A stretch of DNA of 64,000 bases. Origin: Heterohyrax brucei (taxonomy: Eukaryota > Chordata > Mammalia > Hyracoidea > Procaviidae). Of the stretch, positions 11,562 through 24,443 are shown piece by piece. How positions within the stretch are numbered: the stretch's first letter is position 1; the number at the start of each line of letters is the position of its first letter. Both the position numbers and the translations under genes were made by a program. The stretch lies in contig CM053141.1 in assembly GCA_028571685.1 (NCBI GenBank), forward strand, positions 76,555,833-76,619,832, read 5' to 3'. The notes beneath the pieces were generated by a model, which was not told where the DNA came from, did no database searches, and worked only from the letters and a program-made list of their open reading frames with translations.

Positions 11562-12389
11562 CCCTTAAGTATCACTACTGTTGCTTTAATTACCTTGTAC
11601 TAATACCTATTTCTTAAAGGTTTTAGGGGAGGATTGATTTAGGGGCCCTGAAGCTGAAACATCATAGAATCGAAAATGGGGAAATTTTCCTCAAGATATT
11701 CTCAGAGCTCTGCTGTTTTGTCAACCATTTGGAGTCAGACCCAGAGTGACGTGATTATTTGTGACTGAATGCAGGCAGAGGGTATTCGGTTGCTCTTCAG
11801 CGGGGAAAGCACTTGCCAGCTGTACTTGGAGGGATGTACCCAAATGGATAGTTGGATCTTGTTATTGTATAATATGAACAGGAACCATCACATCATGGAT
11901 ATGTGCCAATAAGAAAGGAACCAAATGGAAGGGTGAATGGCTTGAGCAAACCCATCAACAGTGCTAGGAAATTAAAGTATGTGCCTTACTGAGAAAGCGT
12001 GGAAGACTTAACCACTGGGATGCCAGGGCTCCATCTAGCTCTATTTTCAGATGAAGTGACTTAATTCAAGTCCCACTCTCAGTGGTCAAAGCAACGCTAA
12101 TTTTGTGTGACACAAGTTTATAGAGCTCCTTTAGCGGAAACAGGGCATCTAGCATTTATTGAAGAATTAACTTCTCTTTCATGGAAGGCTTTTCCTGTTA
12201 AAAAAACATATTTACAACATAGCCATATTCTAAATTTACTTATAAAACAAGAATCAGTGAATCTCTGCTGACTGATTTACACATGTATCTCAATTACACC
12301 ATTTGATTTAATAAAGTGTCCTGCCATGACTGGTTTGAAATAAAATATCTAATAATTTTATATAATTTAAAAAAGCCTAGAGTGCAAAC
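11562..12389. other. Intergenic, downstream of ANKRA2
   Basis: No repeat family, gene or structured RNA recognised. May include distal ANKRA2 3' sequence. Confidence 0.4.
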
Positions 12390-12853
12390 TGACAGAAAAA
12401 AGCACTTTATTTGTAATAGCATTTTGTAAACAATCACGCTGTGCATTTTTTATTTCAATAATTACAAAATTTGTTTTCTATGTATTTAGAGCAAACTGTA
12501 TATAAAGTCAATGAGTTGATACAAGAATGACAATGAATAGAATAGAATAATTTCCGAAAGTATCAAATTATAGCACTCAATACAAAGACATATAATTATC
12601 TATACCATAAAAATTTACATGCCATAAAACCTTAATTTATAATTTAAAATATGCAGTAAAACATATTTATAAAAAAAGCCTCAACATCAATTTTATTAAA
12701 AACCAGTGAATTGCTCAGAAGAATATTTATTAAAACTTACTAAAAATCAGTAAATATTGCAACTGAGGTAAAAATTTGTAAGTAAACAAAACTACCATTT
12801 ATCAGAGCCAAAAAGTAAACAAAAGGGCAGACAACATTTTCTGACAATTACGT
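12390..12853 (-). other. ANKRA2: ANKRA2 3' untranslated region (putative)
   Basis: AT-rich sequence directly after the ANKRA2 stop codon. On the minus strand, AATAAA-type poly(A) signals lie at 12726-12731, 12692-12697, 12448-12453 and 12406-12411, so several 3' ends are possible. I placed the outer end just past the last of these. No repeat family recognised inside. The true cleavage site cannot be read from sequence. Confidence 0.55.
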
Positions 12854-15800
12854 CTACTCCTTGATATTTTGAAGCAGCTTCAATAAATGTGACTCAATAA
12901 CCTGTTGAACTAGAACAGACAAGTAATCAAGATCACTGCCCATTGATTACAAAGTCATTAAAAACCTAGAAGTTTAACTTAAGAGTCCCAATTTTATCCT
13001 AAACAAATTTATTTCTAAGTAGAATACATCAACAGTGTGAGGGCAATAATGCAACATAACCCTTAAATAAATTTATAGAAGGTAAAACTAAGTCTGCTCC
13101 TGACTTTGTAACCTGGTCCAAGTTACCAGACTTTCTGTGATTTGGTTTCTCTATGTTTGAAACAGAAGGAGAAGCCAGATTACAAGGTATTCTACTCCTA
13201 TAAAGAGGAAAATGCAAATCCATTGCCATCCAGTCAATTCCAACTCACAGCAACCCTATAAGACAGTGTAGAACCGCCCCACAGGGTTTCCAAGGAGTAC
13301 TGGGTGGATACAAACTGCCGACCTTTTGGTTAGCAGCTGTAACACTTAACCATTACGCCTCGACTGTTCTAAAGGATAGAGAAATTACTATGAAATGTTA
13401 ATCATATCTTGTAAATAAAAACCTATTTGCTGTCAAGCGGATTCTGACTCACAGAGACCCTGTAAGACAGAGTAAAGGTGCTCCATGAAGTTTCCAAGGC
13501 TGTAATCTTTATGGAGGCTGTAATCTTTCTCCCACAGAGCAGCTGGTAGTTTTGAACTGCCAAACTTCTGGTTAGCAGTTGAGTGCCTTAACCATCAAAC
13601 CACCAAGACTTCTTATCTTGTAAATAGGCATGCATTAATCCCCTAGTACTAATTATTTGGGTTGATAAAAGGTAACAATAATAAACTCATTTCTAGATTT
13701 TACAGAAATTTGTGGACTTTGCTCACAGTTAAATGTGTATGTCAGGAGTTAAGTTAGCAGGCAATGTTTTACGACTACAAATGATGAAAACCAGACCACT
13801 GTACTATTCATAAAACTTTACTGATAGAAAAATCTGGAGTTCTAAAATACTTACCACTTCTATAGCCCAAAGCTACAGCTAAATCCATAGAATTATATCC
13901 AGAGTCAGTTTCAACTGTTGGGTCAGCTCCATTTTCTACATCCCCAAAAGAAAAATCTACATTAGTAAAACAAAAATTTGGATGTGTTTATGTACTACCG
14001 GCTCATACACAAACAGATGAACAGGTTTTTAGCAGATTTGGTATGTTCAAGCTGGTCTAAGAAAGTACAAGGGGTGCATGTACACAGCATTCCCTTCGGT
14101 GAGTTGGAAGGAAGACACTTCAGATGAAAAGGCATCTTCTAGTGCAGTTGAAGCTAATAAACAACAAAAGGACAAAATCTATGCCTAAGACACTGTGGAC
14201 AGAGAAAAACAAGCAGTGGATCCAACACCATCGCTCTAGTGAAGGCAACAAGCACGAATGCTTCAACTGTAGATTACGGAGTGGCTTCTAACATGGGCAA
14301 CTAACTCTGTGGTAGTAGGTACCTTGGGAGTGAAGAACAGCAGGGATTTAACTTATTTAACATTATTAAGCACAACGCTTAAGGGCTTGGCACCTAAATG
14401 AAAAGTTGGTGGTTCCAACTCACTCAGCTAGCTGCTGGCTCTGTGGAAGAAATACCTGAAAATCTGCTGCCCTATAGACCACAGCCAAGAAAATCCCATG
14501 GGGCAGTTCTTCTCTGTCATGTGGGGTCACTACAAGTTGGAAGTGATTTGATGGTACCCAACAACAATTCTCCTGAGTAATATGAAGGAGGACCACGTTT
14601 TAAAAAATAAAGTTCTCACATGGCATTTTCTAAATAAATTTTACTTTTATATGCTTACCTAAGAGCATTTTTACACATTTGACATGGTTTCCATGCACAG
14701 CATAAAGCAAAGGTGTCCCTCCATTCTGCAAAAGAAAAAGGCAATCTAATTTTAATAACTTGTGAAGGATATTTAAATCAGAACTAAAAATTGAGGTTAT
14801 GGTATTAAACTCTAATTTTTCTTCCAGGTGTTTAATACAATTTTGTTCTCTCAATACCAAATTTATTTACAGTACTTTTCAAATCAATTCAGACTCACCC
14901 AGTCATACTCATTGACATCAACTCCACAGTCAAGCAGCATTTTCACAATATCCGTGTAGCCTTTACTGCAGGCCAGTGACAATGCACTTTCTCGACCTTT
15001 CCCTAAAAGTTGAGGATCTGCACCCTGGGGTGAGGAGTGGAGATAAAAGATTATCAGTTCATTTAAACAAGAGTACTTAACTCAGATAATAGTCTAGGTT
15101 ACTAAAAAACAATGCAATGGATAGTCTTCTTATCAAGATTTTCTGGATGCCTTTCTTCATCCCTTCTGTCCGCCTGAACACTAGCATGCCTTTACCCTGG
15201 CAGCTAGTCACACCTCCTCTGCCAGGCCTTCTGTAGGGCTGAGAGAGCTTCTGTACCCACTGAACTTAGAGGGGCTGGGCATTAAATGCTCTTTTACTGT
15301 TTCATGTCTGATTACTTTTACTTCCCCAACTACATCCAAGTTTCACCAGAATATGAAAAGCATTTTGTAATTTTTTTTTGTATCCTCTACAATTATATCT
15401 AGGTGACTGGAGATACAGAAACTTTAATATTAAAGACTCGACTGAACTTAAGTAACTACACACATATATTTTCTAAGGCATTTTTCTTACATTCTGAAGT
15501 AGAAATTCTACCACAGCTATTTGCCCATGTGCTGCAGCCCACATCAGAGGAGTAAATCCTTCTTCATCCGTGTGATTGATAACATTTTCTATTTAAAAGA
15601 AAAAGCAATTTTTGTGATCTCATTTAACAACCACATATGAATAGCACTATGAAATTACTTGCATCTAAGAAGTTGATTATGACACTTAATGAAATGATCT
15701 TCTGCCAAACTTTGTTCACTTAAGTTCCATTAAGTATTACTTGAATTTGCAGTCTGAATACATTCAAATGTGCCTCAGTGTACACAGCTGGGTTCATACG

Positions 15801-18800
15801 CCATATTATTTAGAAGCATAAACTACCCGACATGATAATAATACTGAGCAGAAGGCAGTCAGCAGAACACTGAGAACAGAATCAAGAGACCAGAATTTGA
15901 ACCCTTGCTCTGTCACTTTCTTGTAGTGACTTGACCCCTGGCAAGTCACTTAATTTCTCCAATACACACATAAACACATTATCTAGCTCAACATGTGGAT
16001 GGGAGGATGACAATACAAGTAAGATTCCACGGTAGCCCTTAGCATTAAATAAGTTCATGATGTTATTGTAAAAATTCTAAAATAGTACTAAAATCTTCTA
16101 CTGTATAGCTAATACTGCTACCTTCGAATTTCTCTCATTCTTGCAGTTTGCTGACACAATGAAATGTGACAGAAGACTGAACAATCTGAAACACAGTACT
16201 CTGCAACTCTACCTTAAGCCACATTTTATTCCCTAGACTTTGAATACTAATGAAACGTTTATAGTTTTTTACCTAAATGTATTTAGTAGATTGAGAACCA
16301 AAGCCCAAATATTTATAAAGAATACAATTATTACATAAGCATCTCTTGTAAAACAATAACATGATTAAAAAAATAAAACTCTTAACATGATACTCTTATT
16401 CAATAAATATTGTTGAGACAACCAGCTCACTTTTTGAAAAATAAAAATAATGGTCAATCTTTACCCCATTACATCAGAACAAATTCCATATGGCTCAAAG
16501 GCTGAAATATAAAAGAGAAAACCACAGTAGTTCTAGAATAAAACATTTGTAATCCTGAAGGGAGAAATCATTTCTAAATGGGATCTAAAACAGAGACCAC
16601 AAGAATAAATAAATTTGCCATTTAAAAGAATGCTAAGCTTCTATTGGAAAACATGAATGTCATCAAAGGAAAAACGATCAACTGAGAAAAATACAAACAA
16701 CAGCAATTTAGAGTTTATATAAATCAATAAGTAAAATATATATTTAACTGTATATACAGTTCACATAAGAAATTCAAACATAGTAATTTAAAAAACACAA
16801 ATGAAATGATTATGAGATACCATTTTTCACCTATCAGATTAGCAAAAATTAGAGTCTCATAAAATCCTGTTTTACACAGGATGTGAGGAAGTAGGAACTC
16901 TTACTTTAGTGAGCACAAATTCTGGCAATATATACAGAGTTAAAAATTCATAAACTGCTTGACTCAGCAAATTTAGTTTATCCCCAGTAACTGAAAAAGA
17001 ATGCCAGCATTACTATTATTTAACAGTAACAAAATGGAATTAACTACCACCAGGAGACTAGTTAAAGAATAACAACATAACATATGTAATATGTAATCAA
17101 ATGCAATATTGGGGAACCATTAAAAAGAATAAAGTATACATTTAGGTGTTTATATGGAAAACTCTCCAAAATAGTAAGTAAAAAATAGTGAGGTACAATG
17201 CAGCATGTACGATGTTTTCCCTTTTGTGTAAATAACACATAAAACTCTCACATATAACCCAAAATACAAATAGAAATATTTCTAGAAAAATGTTCTGAAA
17301 AGTTAATAAACCTATTTTAAGTGTTTGCTTTTGGGGAGAAAGCTAGGGTGGTAAGAGAAGCTGTGTCTGTTGTACCTTGATTATGTTATCTGTCTGGTGG
17401 TAGTATGTAACCATATGCTTTTATTTTTATATTTTTCTGTATTAAAATCAACCAGTAAACAAGAATTCCTATTAAACATGTCTTACATAAATTTTTAAAA
17501 CAGAATATTACCTTGTTCAATACGAGTAGCCAGATAAAGCATCTCCCCCTGAGCAGCCAACTGGTGTACAGACAAGGCTGAAACAATACCACAAAAAAAC
17601 TTCAAATACATCTGAAAGGTACACTTGCATTATTCTATGGTTCATTATTGGTGAGAAATTTTATTTTTCAAAACAAAAACTACCATTTTACTGTTTTAAT
17701 GTAAATTAAAGGGCACCCTAATATTCTGTGTCTAAGACTTCATTATTACATGTTCATTTAAGATAATTTTGATACCTCCAAATTGCTACTTTCCTTATAT
17801 TCTTTAGAAATTATTTAAGTAACTTAACTTTTAAAAATGCTATCACTGTATCCAAACATATGAGGAATACAAGTCTAATTTTTTATTGATTGAATGAAGT
17901 CCTAAATATCTTTATTTCAAGATTCTATGGGTTTTTCTTAACAAAAGGTATAAAGTTGTTATTGCCAAACTGGCCTTGAAGGTAAGCTCTTCCGTCTCAG
18001 TCTGCTGCTGTCACGTGCCACGGAGTCTGCTCTGACTCATAGCGACCTCATGTACCACAGAACGAAATACTGCCAGGTCCTGTGCCACCTTCACAATGGT
18101 TGCTATTTTCTGAGCCCATTGTTGCAGCCACTCTGTCAATCCATCTCATTGAGGGTCTTCCTCATTTTCTCTGACCCTTTACTTTACAAAGCATGACATA
18201 CTCTTCCTGGGACTGGTCTGTCCTGACAACATGTCCAAATAATGAGAGACAAGGTCCCTGTGATCCTCATTTCTAAAGAACATTTCAGCTATACTTCTTC
18301 CAAGACAGGGCTCTTCACTCTTCTGGCAATTCATGATAAAATCAATATTCTTCACCACTATCATAATTCAAAGGCATCAGTTCTTCGGCAGTCTTCCCTA
18401 TTCATTGTCCAGCTTTTGCATGCATATGGCAACTGAAAATTCCATGGCTTGGATCAGGTGCACCTTAGCCCTCAAAGTGACATCTTTTGCAGCAGATCTG
18501 CCTAATGCAACACATCATTTGATTTCATTTGCTGTCTCATGGGTGCTGGGTGTTGACTATGGATCCAAGCAAAATGAAATCCCTAACAACTTCAATATTT
18601 TCTCCATTATGAGGTCGAAGTCACTTGAAAGAAATGAGGGTTTTTTTTTTTTTTTTATCATAAGGTTGCTTATTGGTCCATTTGTGAGAATTTTTGTTTT
18701 ATTTAGGTGAAGGTATAAACCACATTGAAGGCTGTGATCTTCAACATATCTAGGCCTATTTGTGCCTAATTAGCTGTGTGACCTTGGGCAAGTAATCAAG

Positions 18801-21469
18801 TATTTTTATACGTATCGGGGTAAGGATGGTACCAAATGATCTCTAGGTGTTTCTTTTCAGCTAAAAAATTCTATGGCTAGAATGTTCTTTATATATGTTA
18901 TTTTATTGTAATTAAGTATAAGTTTCAAACTAAGTCAATTTGCCACATAAAACCCTATACAGAGACCACTGTGCAACTCCATCTGCTATACCAACTCTGT
19001 GACAGCACACTCTTCCTTTCCACTCTGTACTTCCCATATTCACTCAACTTACTCCTGTCCCCACCTCTCCTCTCTCTCATCTCATTACTATAGGAGAGGT
19101 GGTCTGACATATAGCTGGAATATTTTAAGCTAATCTCTTTATTTGAAAGTCATACCAAACAGGTATTATTCTATGAAATTTCTCCTTAAAAATTAGATCA
19201 GCTGATCCTTGACATCAGTGAAACAATTAAACGCCCCCAAATCCACTGCTGCTGAGTTGATTCCAACTCACAGTGACCCTACAGGACAGAGCAGAACTGC
19301 CCCATAGTGTTTCTAAGGAGTATCTGGTGGATTTGAACTGCTGACCTTTTGACTGGCAGCTGTAACACTTAACCATGACACCATCAAAGTTTCCAGTGAT
19401 ATGACTGAGTAGCCTTAACACAGAGAAGAAAGCTATCTGGAGGCACATACAAATTTAAGTAAGAAACGACCAATAGATGGTAGGAGGTGGTCACAGGTGG
19501 AGACTTTCCAGCTCTGCTGCTATGGTGTGTGATTCAAGTATCAGAAGAGATTTAGTTTTCTGAAAACCAACCAAACCAAACGCAGTGCCACTGAGTCCGG
19601 TCTGGCTCTTAGTGACCCTAGAGGTCAGAGCAGAATTGCCCGAAAGAGTTTCCAAAGAGTGCCTGGCAGATTTGAACTGCTGACCCTTTGGTAGCAGACA
19701 TAGCACTTAACTCACTATGCCACCAGGGTTTCCATACGGTTCTCAAAGTAGAGAGAAACATTTTACCAATAGAAATATTTACCTTATAGTCTCAGCTTGG
19801 TTAGTAACATCAAATGGCTGCTAACTGGTTTTATTATCTCTTATTAGCATAACCATACTTACAGAGTATTTTCTAGTTTATATAAAATAAACCATTTTTA
19901 TAGCACACCCATACTTACAGTGTTTTCTAGTTCATATTAAAAAAAAACTTCAATTCATTTTACTTCTAAAGTTTACTTTTTAAATTATACATTCAGTTTT
20001 AAAAACTAGTAACAGTCATATTATACTCAAATTCAAAATTACAGTAGAAGTCACTCAGCTTTATAAAATCATTTGTTGCTAAATCATCTAATTTAAAAGT
20101 GAAATGTGACATGTATACAACACAAAAACACTAAATGTCATAATTTTCACAAAGTTCAGCTCATTGTTTTTATAATAAAATTGTTTTTAAAATTAATATT
20201 TCAATCTGTATTTGCTCTCAACAGAGACACATTAAACAAGAAATACGAAATATACAATAGTATAAGAAAAAGTTTAAAATATATAGGATCACTAAGAGTA
20301 GATAGCAATTAGATGGCAATGGATTTGGTTTGGTTTTAGGATATCACATAAGTTTTCAAAACCAGAATATACATTTAATGAAAACGTTTCAAAGACAAAC
20401 TCTTGAAACAATTATACTAGTAATACTTATTTTCATACATTAGTGGCAAATACTTACAATTTGCTAATAGAGGTGTGGTAGACACCTCATTTCCTCTGTG
20501 TTTGTTGGTTAAGGTAGTTGACTGTTTTATGGGTGAGAAATGCTTTGTTGTAGAAGGAGTGTAGACATGCCTTACTTGAATTCCCGGAGAAGGAGATGCA
20601 TGGATGCTGCATTCAGCTAAGTAAAATAAATTTAAACACATTTAAACATCTTAACGAGAAGGCATTTCAGTAACAGTTCTTTGTTACTGCCTACTTTAAA
20701 AAACAAATACATGAGTATCATAGCTTTAACTTAACAGTTTATCAGATGATATTAAGTTATTTTTGCCATAAGACTGTATCACCCTACAGAAAGTTTCAGA
20801 AAAAATGGTATTAATCTTGAGCAATTTTGAGAAATCAAATATTCAGTGATAGGGAATATTAAGCCAATGCATTTCTAAAAGGCACAAGGAACTTTTCTCT
20901 CCTATGGTTTTAAAATGAACAGTAGGAACTACATTGGACAGTTTATAAATAAACAAAAACTTAGGCAAGACATTAAAAAACAACAACATATACTTCCTTT
21001 AAAAGAGACATTTATATATAATGTGAAATTAATTTTAGTTTCATTAGATTCTAGAAAATCATATTAAATGACGATTTCCAAATGCTTTCACAAACTAAAA
21101 ATCTAATGATAGGAAAAAAGAAAACAAACAAGAACAAATAAACACAAACAAATGCAGATAGTTATACCATAACTTTCAACCTTTAAATAGGACAGATGCC
21201 ACCTCCAGGTCTGAGTTAACCTGATCTTGAATGTTTTTACTATCCTCTTCATTTAAGGACTTCACAAATCGAGAACACACGTTCATATCAAATCGATTAG
21301 GCAATATGAACTTCATCCCCATGGCAACACCCTGAGCTGATCCTTCTTCTGAATTTGAGTCCAGTGGATGCTCTATTTTAATGTCAGGCATGCCAGTTAG
21401 ACTGTAAGTGCTGGGACACTCTTCTACTATCAGCTGGGCTCCAATATCCAAATTTGTTGATGTAGCCAT
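12854..21469 (-). CDS. ANKRA2: ANKRA2, ankyrin repeat family A member 2 (8 coding exons)
   Basis: Adaptor protein whose C-terminal ankyrin repeats bind PxLPxI/L-type peptides; known partners of the family are megalin (LRP2), class IIa HDACs and RFX7. Coding exons in transcript order: 21469-21181, 20616-20458, 17577-17512, 15588-15491, 15024-14899, 14725-14659, 13935-13855, 12909-12854. Every junction has AG/GT borders and phases agree; the total is 942 bases, 313 codons plus TAG, equal to the human length as I recall it. The product starts [12 protein letters not shown] and ends [10 protein letters not shown]. The N-terminal ~100 residues are acidic and have no obvious fold; residues ~148-290 hold the ankyrin repeats, with [26 protein letters not shown] and [13 protein letters not shown] consensus turns. 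Differences from the human protein I remember are conservative (A2 for D, ENGADP for ESGADP). No break seen. Known paralog is RFXANK, but the N-terminus fits ANKRA2. Confidence 0.97.
13215..13366 (-). repeat. AfroSINE
   Basis: Antisense AfroSINE in the last ANKRA2 intron: tail (CATTGCCATCCAGTC) first, then the CCCCACAGGGTTTCCAAGGAG body, then the tRNA-like head with GGTTAGCAGC and CACTTAACCATTACG (box A region). Confidence 0.85.
13418..13613 (-). repeat. AfroSINE, long subfamily, with target duplication
   Basis: Flanked by an exact 13-base duplication TATCTTGTAAATA (13405-13417, 13614-13626). The body carries the extra GGCTGTAATCTTT module of the long subfamily, here present twice in tandem. 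Confidence 0.9.
14370..14567 (+). repeat. AfroSINE, AAC-tailed subfamily
   Basis: Plus-strand copy in an ANKRA2 intron, between the exons at 13855-13935 and 14659-14725. Ends CCCAACAACAA like the RTE 3' end rather than in the GGTTTGG tail, so it belongs to a distinct subfamily. Confidence 0.75.
15845..16010 (+). repeat. MIR SINE
   Basis: Core and right part of MIR: TTGAACCCTTGCTCTGTCAC then GGCAAGTCACTTAATTTCTCC. Ancient, in an ANKRA2 intron. Confidence 0.65.
16430..17460 (+). mobile_element. Old L1 (L1M-type) 3' part
   Basis: Sense to the plus strand, antisense to ANKRA2. Recognised by GAGATACCATTTTTCACCTA, the CAGATTAGCAAAAATT block and the order of later ORF2/3'UTR blocks. No usable frame remains. 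Confidence 0.7.
18003..18742 (-). mobile_element. RTE-type LINE 3' fragment
   Basis: Antisense, in the ANKRA2 intron between the exons at 17512-17577 and 20458-20616. Begins with the RTE end (GACTCATAGCGACCTCATG) and runs to GAAGGCTGTGATCTTCAAC; a T run at ~18642-18657 interrupts it. Confidence 0.8.
18755..18870 (+). repeat. MIR SINE fragment
   Basis: TTAGCTGTGTGACCTTGGGC followed by AAGTAATCAAG, the MIR core. The rest is weakly conserved. Confidence 0.6.
18900..19110 (-). mobile_element. L1 3'UTR fragment
   Basis: Antisense afrotherian L1 3'UTR: AATTAAGTATAAGTTTCAAA, then CAACTCCATCTGCTATACC, GACAGCACACTCTTCC. Same type as 30772 and 38590. Confidence 0.65.
19231..19394 (-). repeat. AfroSINE
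   Basis: Antisense copy: CTGAGTTGATTCCAACTCAC, CCCCATAGTGTTTCTAAGGA, GGCAGCTGTAACACTTAACC. In an ANKRA2 intron. Confidence 0.85.
19563..19733 (-). repeat. AfroSINE
   Basis: Antisense copy starting at the AACCAAACCAAA tail and ending GCCACCAGGGTTTCC. In an ANKRA2 intron, 170 bases from the previous copy. Confidence 0.85.
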
Positions 21470-21564
21470 GATTTCAGCTGTAGTTTCAATAATTAAAACT
21501 TTACTTCATGATTTCTTCTTGGTTTTACATCCAGTGTAATCTTGAAATTTCAGTATTTAAGAAT
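21470..21564 (-). other. ANKRA2: ANKRA2 5' leader part of the first coding exon, with two tiny uORFs
   Basis: A good minus-strand acceptor (pyrimidine-rich tract ending in TTTCAG, AG at 21566-21565) puts the exon start at 21564, so 95 leader bases precede the ATG. Inside are a start-stop element ATGTAA (21530-21525) and ATGAAGTAA (21509-21501). Both end before the main start. The acceptor choice is inference; a shorter exon would remove the first uORF. Confidence 0.5.
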
Positions 21565-22375
21565 CTGAAATATAATTTTCAAAAATTACAAGTACTGTAT
21601 TGACTTAGGTAAAAGTACCAAAGCTAATAATTTCCAACCAAGTATCCAAACAGACATCTCTTATAAGCATCTATACACAATAGAAAGCACACAGTGTTCA
21701 CAAATAGAGAAATTCTGGGTATGGATTCAACATTTATCAGCTGTGTGAGCAAATTACTTCCTGTTAAGTAAAAGTCCTGTTTGCAGGTGATACCATAATT
21801 AACCTCACAGGATCCTGTAAAGATGATATCAAATACAGTAACTTTCACTAGGTTTCAACAGATTTTAGTAACGTTTCCTCTTCTTTCATACACCTGAATG
21901 TTGTTAAGTGGAGAAATGATCAGGCTAACCCTGAAAACAAATTTTCATGTTACAACTTTAATCTCTTAACCACAATTTATTTTTTAATATGCTATATTTA
22001 CATAGGTGGCTTTCAGTTTAAATTTAAGAAAACACAATTCACAATGTACTCAAATTTATTAACATTGTTTTCTATAATATCTGTGATTCTTAGTGGAAGT
22101 CTTTACAAAGCTTTGGTTCTGGTGAACTGAAGACAAATTTATCAGTTATTATTGAGATCAAGTATTAGCAACTTTAAACAGGTTTTTATGGAAAATATAT
22201 AGATTTTGAGCTGGCATCCTTTGCCTTAGCATGTCTAGGTCATTATGATCAAAGCATAATTTTTGGATCCCAATCATAGTATTAAGAAATAAGAATTACT
22301 GAATAATTTTTTCCTCAAATATGACTGTTAAGACGTGAACTCAGTAAAAGCTACATCTGAAAGCATAGATGATAA

Positions 22376-22428
22376 GCCAGCCAAAAGCCAAGTGCCGTCG
22401 AGTCAGATCCGACTCATGGCGACCCTAC
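22376..22428 (-). repeat. AfroSINE/RTE tail fragment
   Basis: About 50 bases: GTGCCGTCGAGTCAGATCCG, ACTCATGGCGACCC. Only the shared 3' tail of AfroSINE/RTE, close to consensus, so a young but heavily 5'-truncated copy in ANKRA2 intron 1. Confidence 0.6.
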
Positions 22429-22796
22429 ACATCTTTTATTAAATCATCTATTATTTTAAAACTAATTTTTTAATAAACTCTCTAGCACTTTCCTATTGAC
22501 CTTAACATAATTTCAAGAGAAGTGTCATTACCTAAAATTGCTTCTAAAGAAATGAAGAAATCCCCTAAGACAGGGAGAAAATTAATTAACATCTAGTTAA
22601 TTAACTCATGTTAGAAGTTAATTTCTAACTTGTGTTAGAAATTCTGAGAGGGTGTAGAGTGTCAAGATGGGAATTAAAAAAGAACAAGTTATTAGGATTA
22701 CAGCAGAACACCCTTTACAGTTTTAAAACATTTTCAAAGGTTTACCCCATAACAACATCTTGAGGCTGCATGGCATTTTATCATCACGTCCACCAT

Positions 22797-22925
22797 AAAA
22801 CTCGTAAACCGTAGAGTTGATTCAGACTCAAAGCGACCCGACAGGACAGAACAGTCCCATAGAGTTTTCAAGGAACAGCTGGTGGATTCGAACCGCTGAC
22901 CTTTTGGTTAGCAGCTGTTTGCTCC
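22797..22925 (-). repeat. AfroSINE
   Basis: Antisense copy truncated before box A: GAGTTGATTCAGACTC, CGACAGGACAGAACAG, GGTGGATTCGAACCGCTGAC (box B region), GGTTAGCAGCTG. Confidence 0.8.
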
Positions 22926-24113
22926 ATTAAAGCTAATCCATAATGGCCACGGATAAAAAGTTGAAGAAATAACGAATAATAAAAAATAAAAAGTAACATG
23001 TAAAAAGTTATCACGTAGTAGCAAAAGGAAAAAGCTAAAGCAGCCAGAACAAGAACAGAAAATGAGTTCAGTGATTTCAGTGACGACCGAGGTGCAATGA
23101 GGACCTTGGGTCCTTAAAAGGTATTGCACAATGTGAACTGTTATTTTCAAGGGAAAAACTATCTCGATGAGCCCTCTACCCCGGGGTGGGATAAATGATC
23201 CTGGATATTCTGTCTATTTTAGCATTTTACCATCCTCTCAAAAATTTCCACACATAATGTGCAACGAACAACTGCTGTAATGAGTTTTCATTTTCCAACA
23301 GTATGACAAGCTGAGCAACCCTGGAGGGACAAACATTAAGTTCTCTGTGACTTCATCTATAAATAGTGTTCAAACAGGCTTGTCTAATACTGTTTTCAGC
23401 TCTAAACACCTTCTGCGTTATAAATCGAGGATTACAGATGGGATTACTGGTCTGAAAAGTTTAAGGCGAGAACGATAAGGTGCTGAGGGGAAAACTGAAC
23501 GCTTTTCTTGGCCACTGCCTTAGCGATGAAATGCAAAGCTGACTAGTAAATTCAAGTATAGTAGACCAGAATGGGAAAAACAGATGACCGAAAAGAGGGC
23601 GGTGAGGGAAAAAAAGAGTTAAAGCCAAAGACAGGTTCACCAGCACCTGTCAGAGCCCAGAGATAAAGGGAAAGTCGGTCCAATAAAAAGAAAGCTGCTA
23701 ACTGTGCTAGTGCCGTCCCCAAAGGATGCTAGTAACAGGGGTCCCCGCACCCGGTTCTTCCTAATCCTGCAACTGTCCTACAAGGAGGGACAGGAAGGAT
23801 GCCTCACAGGTGACAGGTGGAGTCCCGGCGTCCCAGGACGGAAGCAGACGTAGGGAAGACCGCCGTTGGGCAAGTCCGCGCTGTCGCCACTGACCAGCCG
23901 CTGGAGAAGTCCCAGCGCGGTTCAGATGCTGACTGTGAAACCGCAACACTCGCTCATCCGATGTGGGCGAACCCTAGGGACAGAAGTGGGGGTCCGACCG
24001 AGTGGGAGGGCAGGGCGTCGCGACCACCTCCCGCAGAAGAGAGTGAGTCAGGCCTTTCCATCTGCGGCCACAGATTTCACTACAGGCCTCCAACTCTGGG
24101 CTTGTTTTGGCCG

Positions 24114-24127
24114 CGACGTCACTTCCG
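24114..24127 (-). promoter_or_regulatory. ETS/CRE composite element
   Basis: On the minus strand the sequence reads CGGAAGTGACGTCG: an ETS core (CGGAAGT) fused to a CRE-like half (TGACGTC). This composite is typical of CpG-island promoters of housekeeping genes and is bound by GABP/ETS and ATF/CREB-type factors. It sits in the middle of the inter-gene promoter. Confidence 0.7.
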
Positions 24128-24344
24128 CGTTCTTTTTTCTCTTTCTGGCAAAAAGACGTTCCGCATCTTTGCATCCGGGCAAATTTCCAGTTTCTTTTTT
24201 CCCCGCCGCTACGCTATGCTGTACATACTACCCGAGTACAACAGAGGAGGAGTTTTCTCAGTTGACGGCTCTGGGTCACTGGAGAAAGATCCAAATCTCG
24301 TCCTCCGGCCGCGCCTCGTCACCTGGCCACGCCTCCTTCCCATC

Positions 24345-24353
24345 GCCCCGCCC
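24345..24353 (-). promoter_or_regulatory. GC box (Sp/KLF type)
   Basis: GCCCCGCCC on the plus strand (GGGCGGGGC on minus), within the CpG-rich promoter on the UTP15 side. Confidence 0.55.
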
Positions 24354-24433
24354 TCCGGACAGCCTCTTCGTCATCCTGGCTGAGCACTTCGTCATCTTCA
24401 CTCGACAAATCTGCCCTTTCCGTACGCGGTGTG

Positions 24434-24443
24434 TCATGGCGGC
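24434..24443 (+). promoter_or_regulatory. YY1-like element near the UTP15 start
   Basis: TCATGGCGGC matches the CATGGCGGC core that YY1 binds, often just downstream of transcription starts in CpG promoters. Two candidate exon-1 donors lie 16-66 bases further on, so this element probably lies in or at the edge of UTP15 exon 1. Confidence 0.5.

Noticed and set aside
14630-14860. Single-exon minus-strand frame of 76 codons
   Set aside because: Its middle is the real ANKRA2 exon 14659-14725; the rest is intron read through both splice sites.
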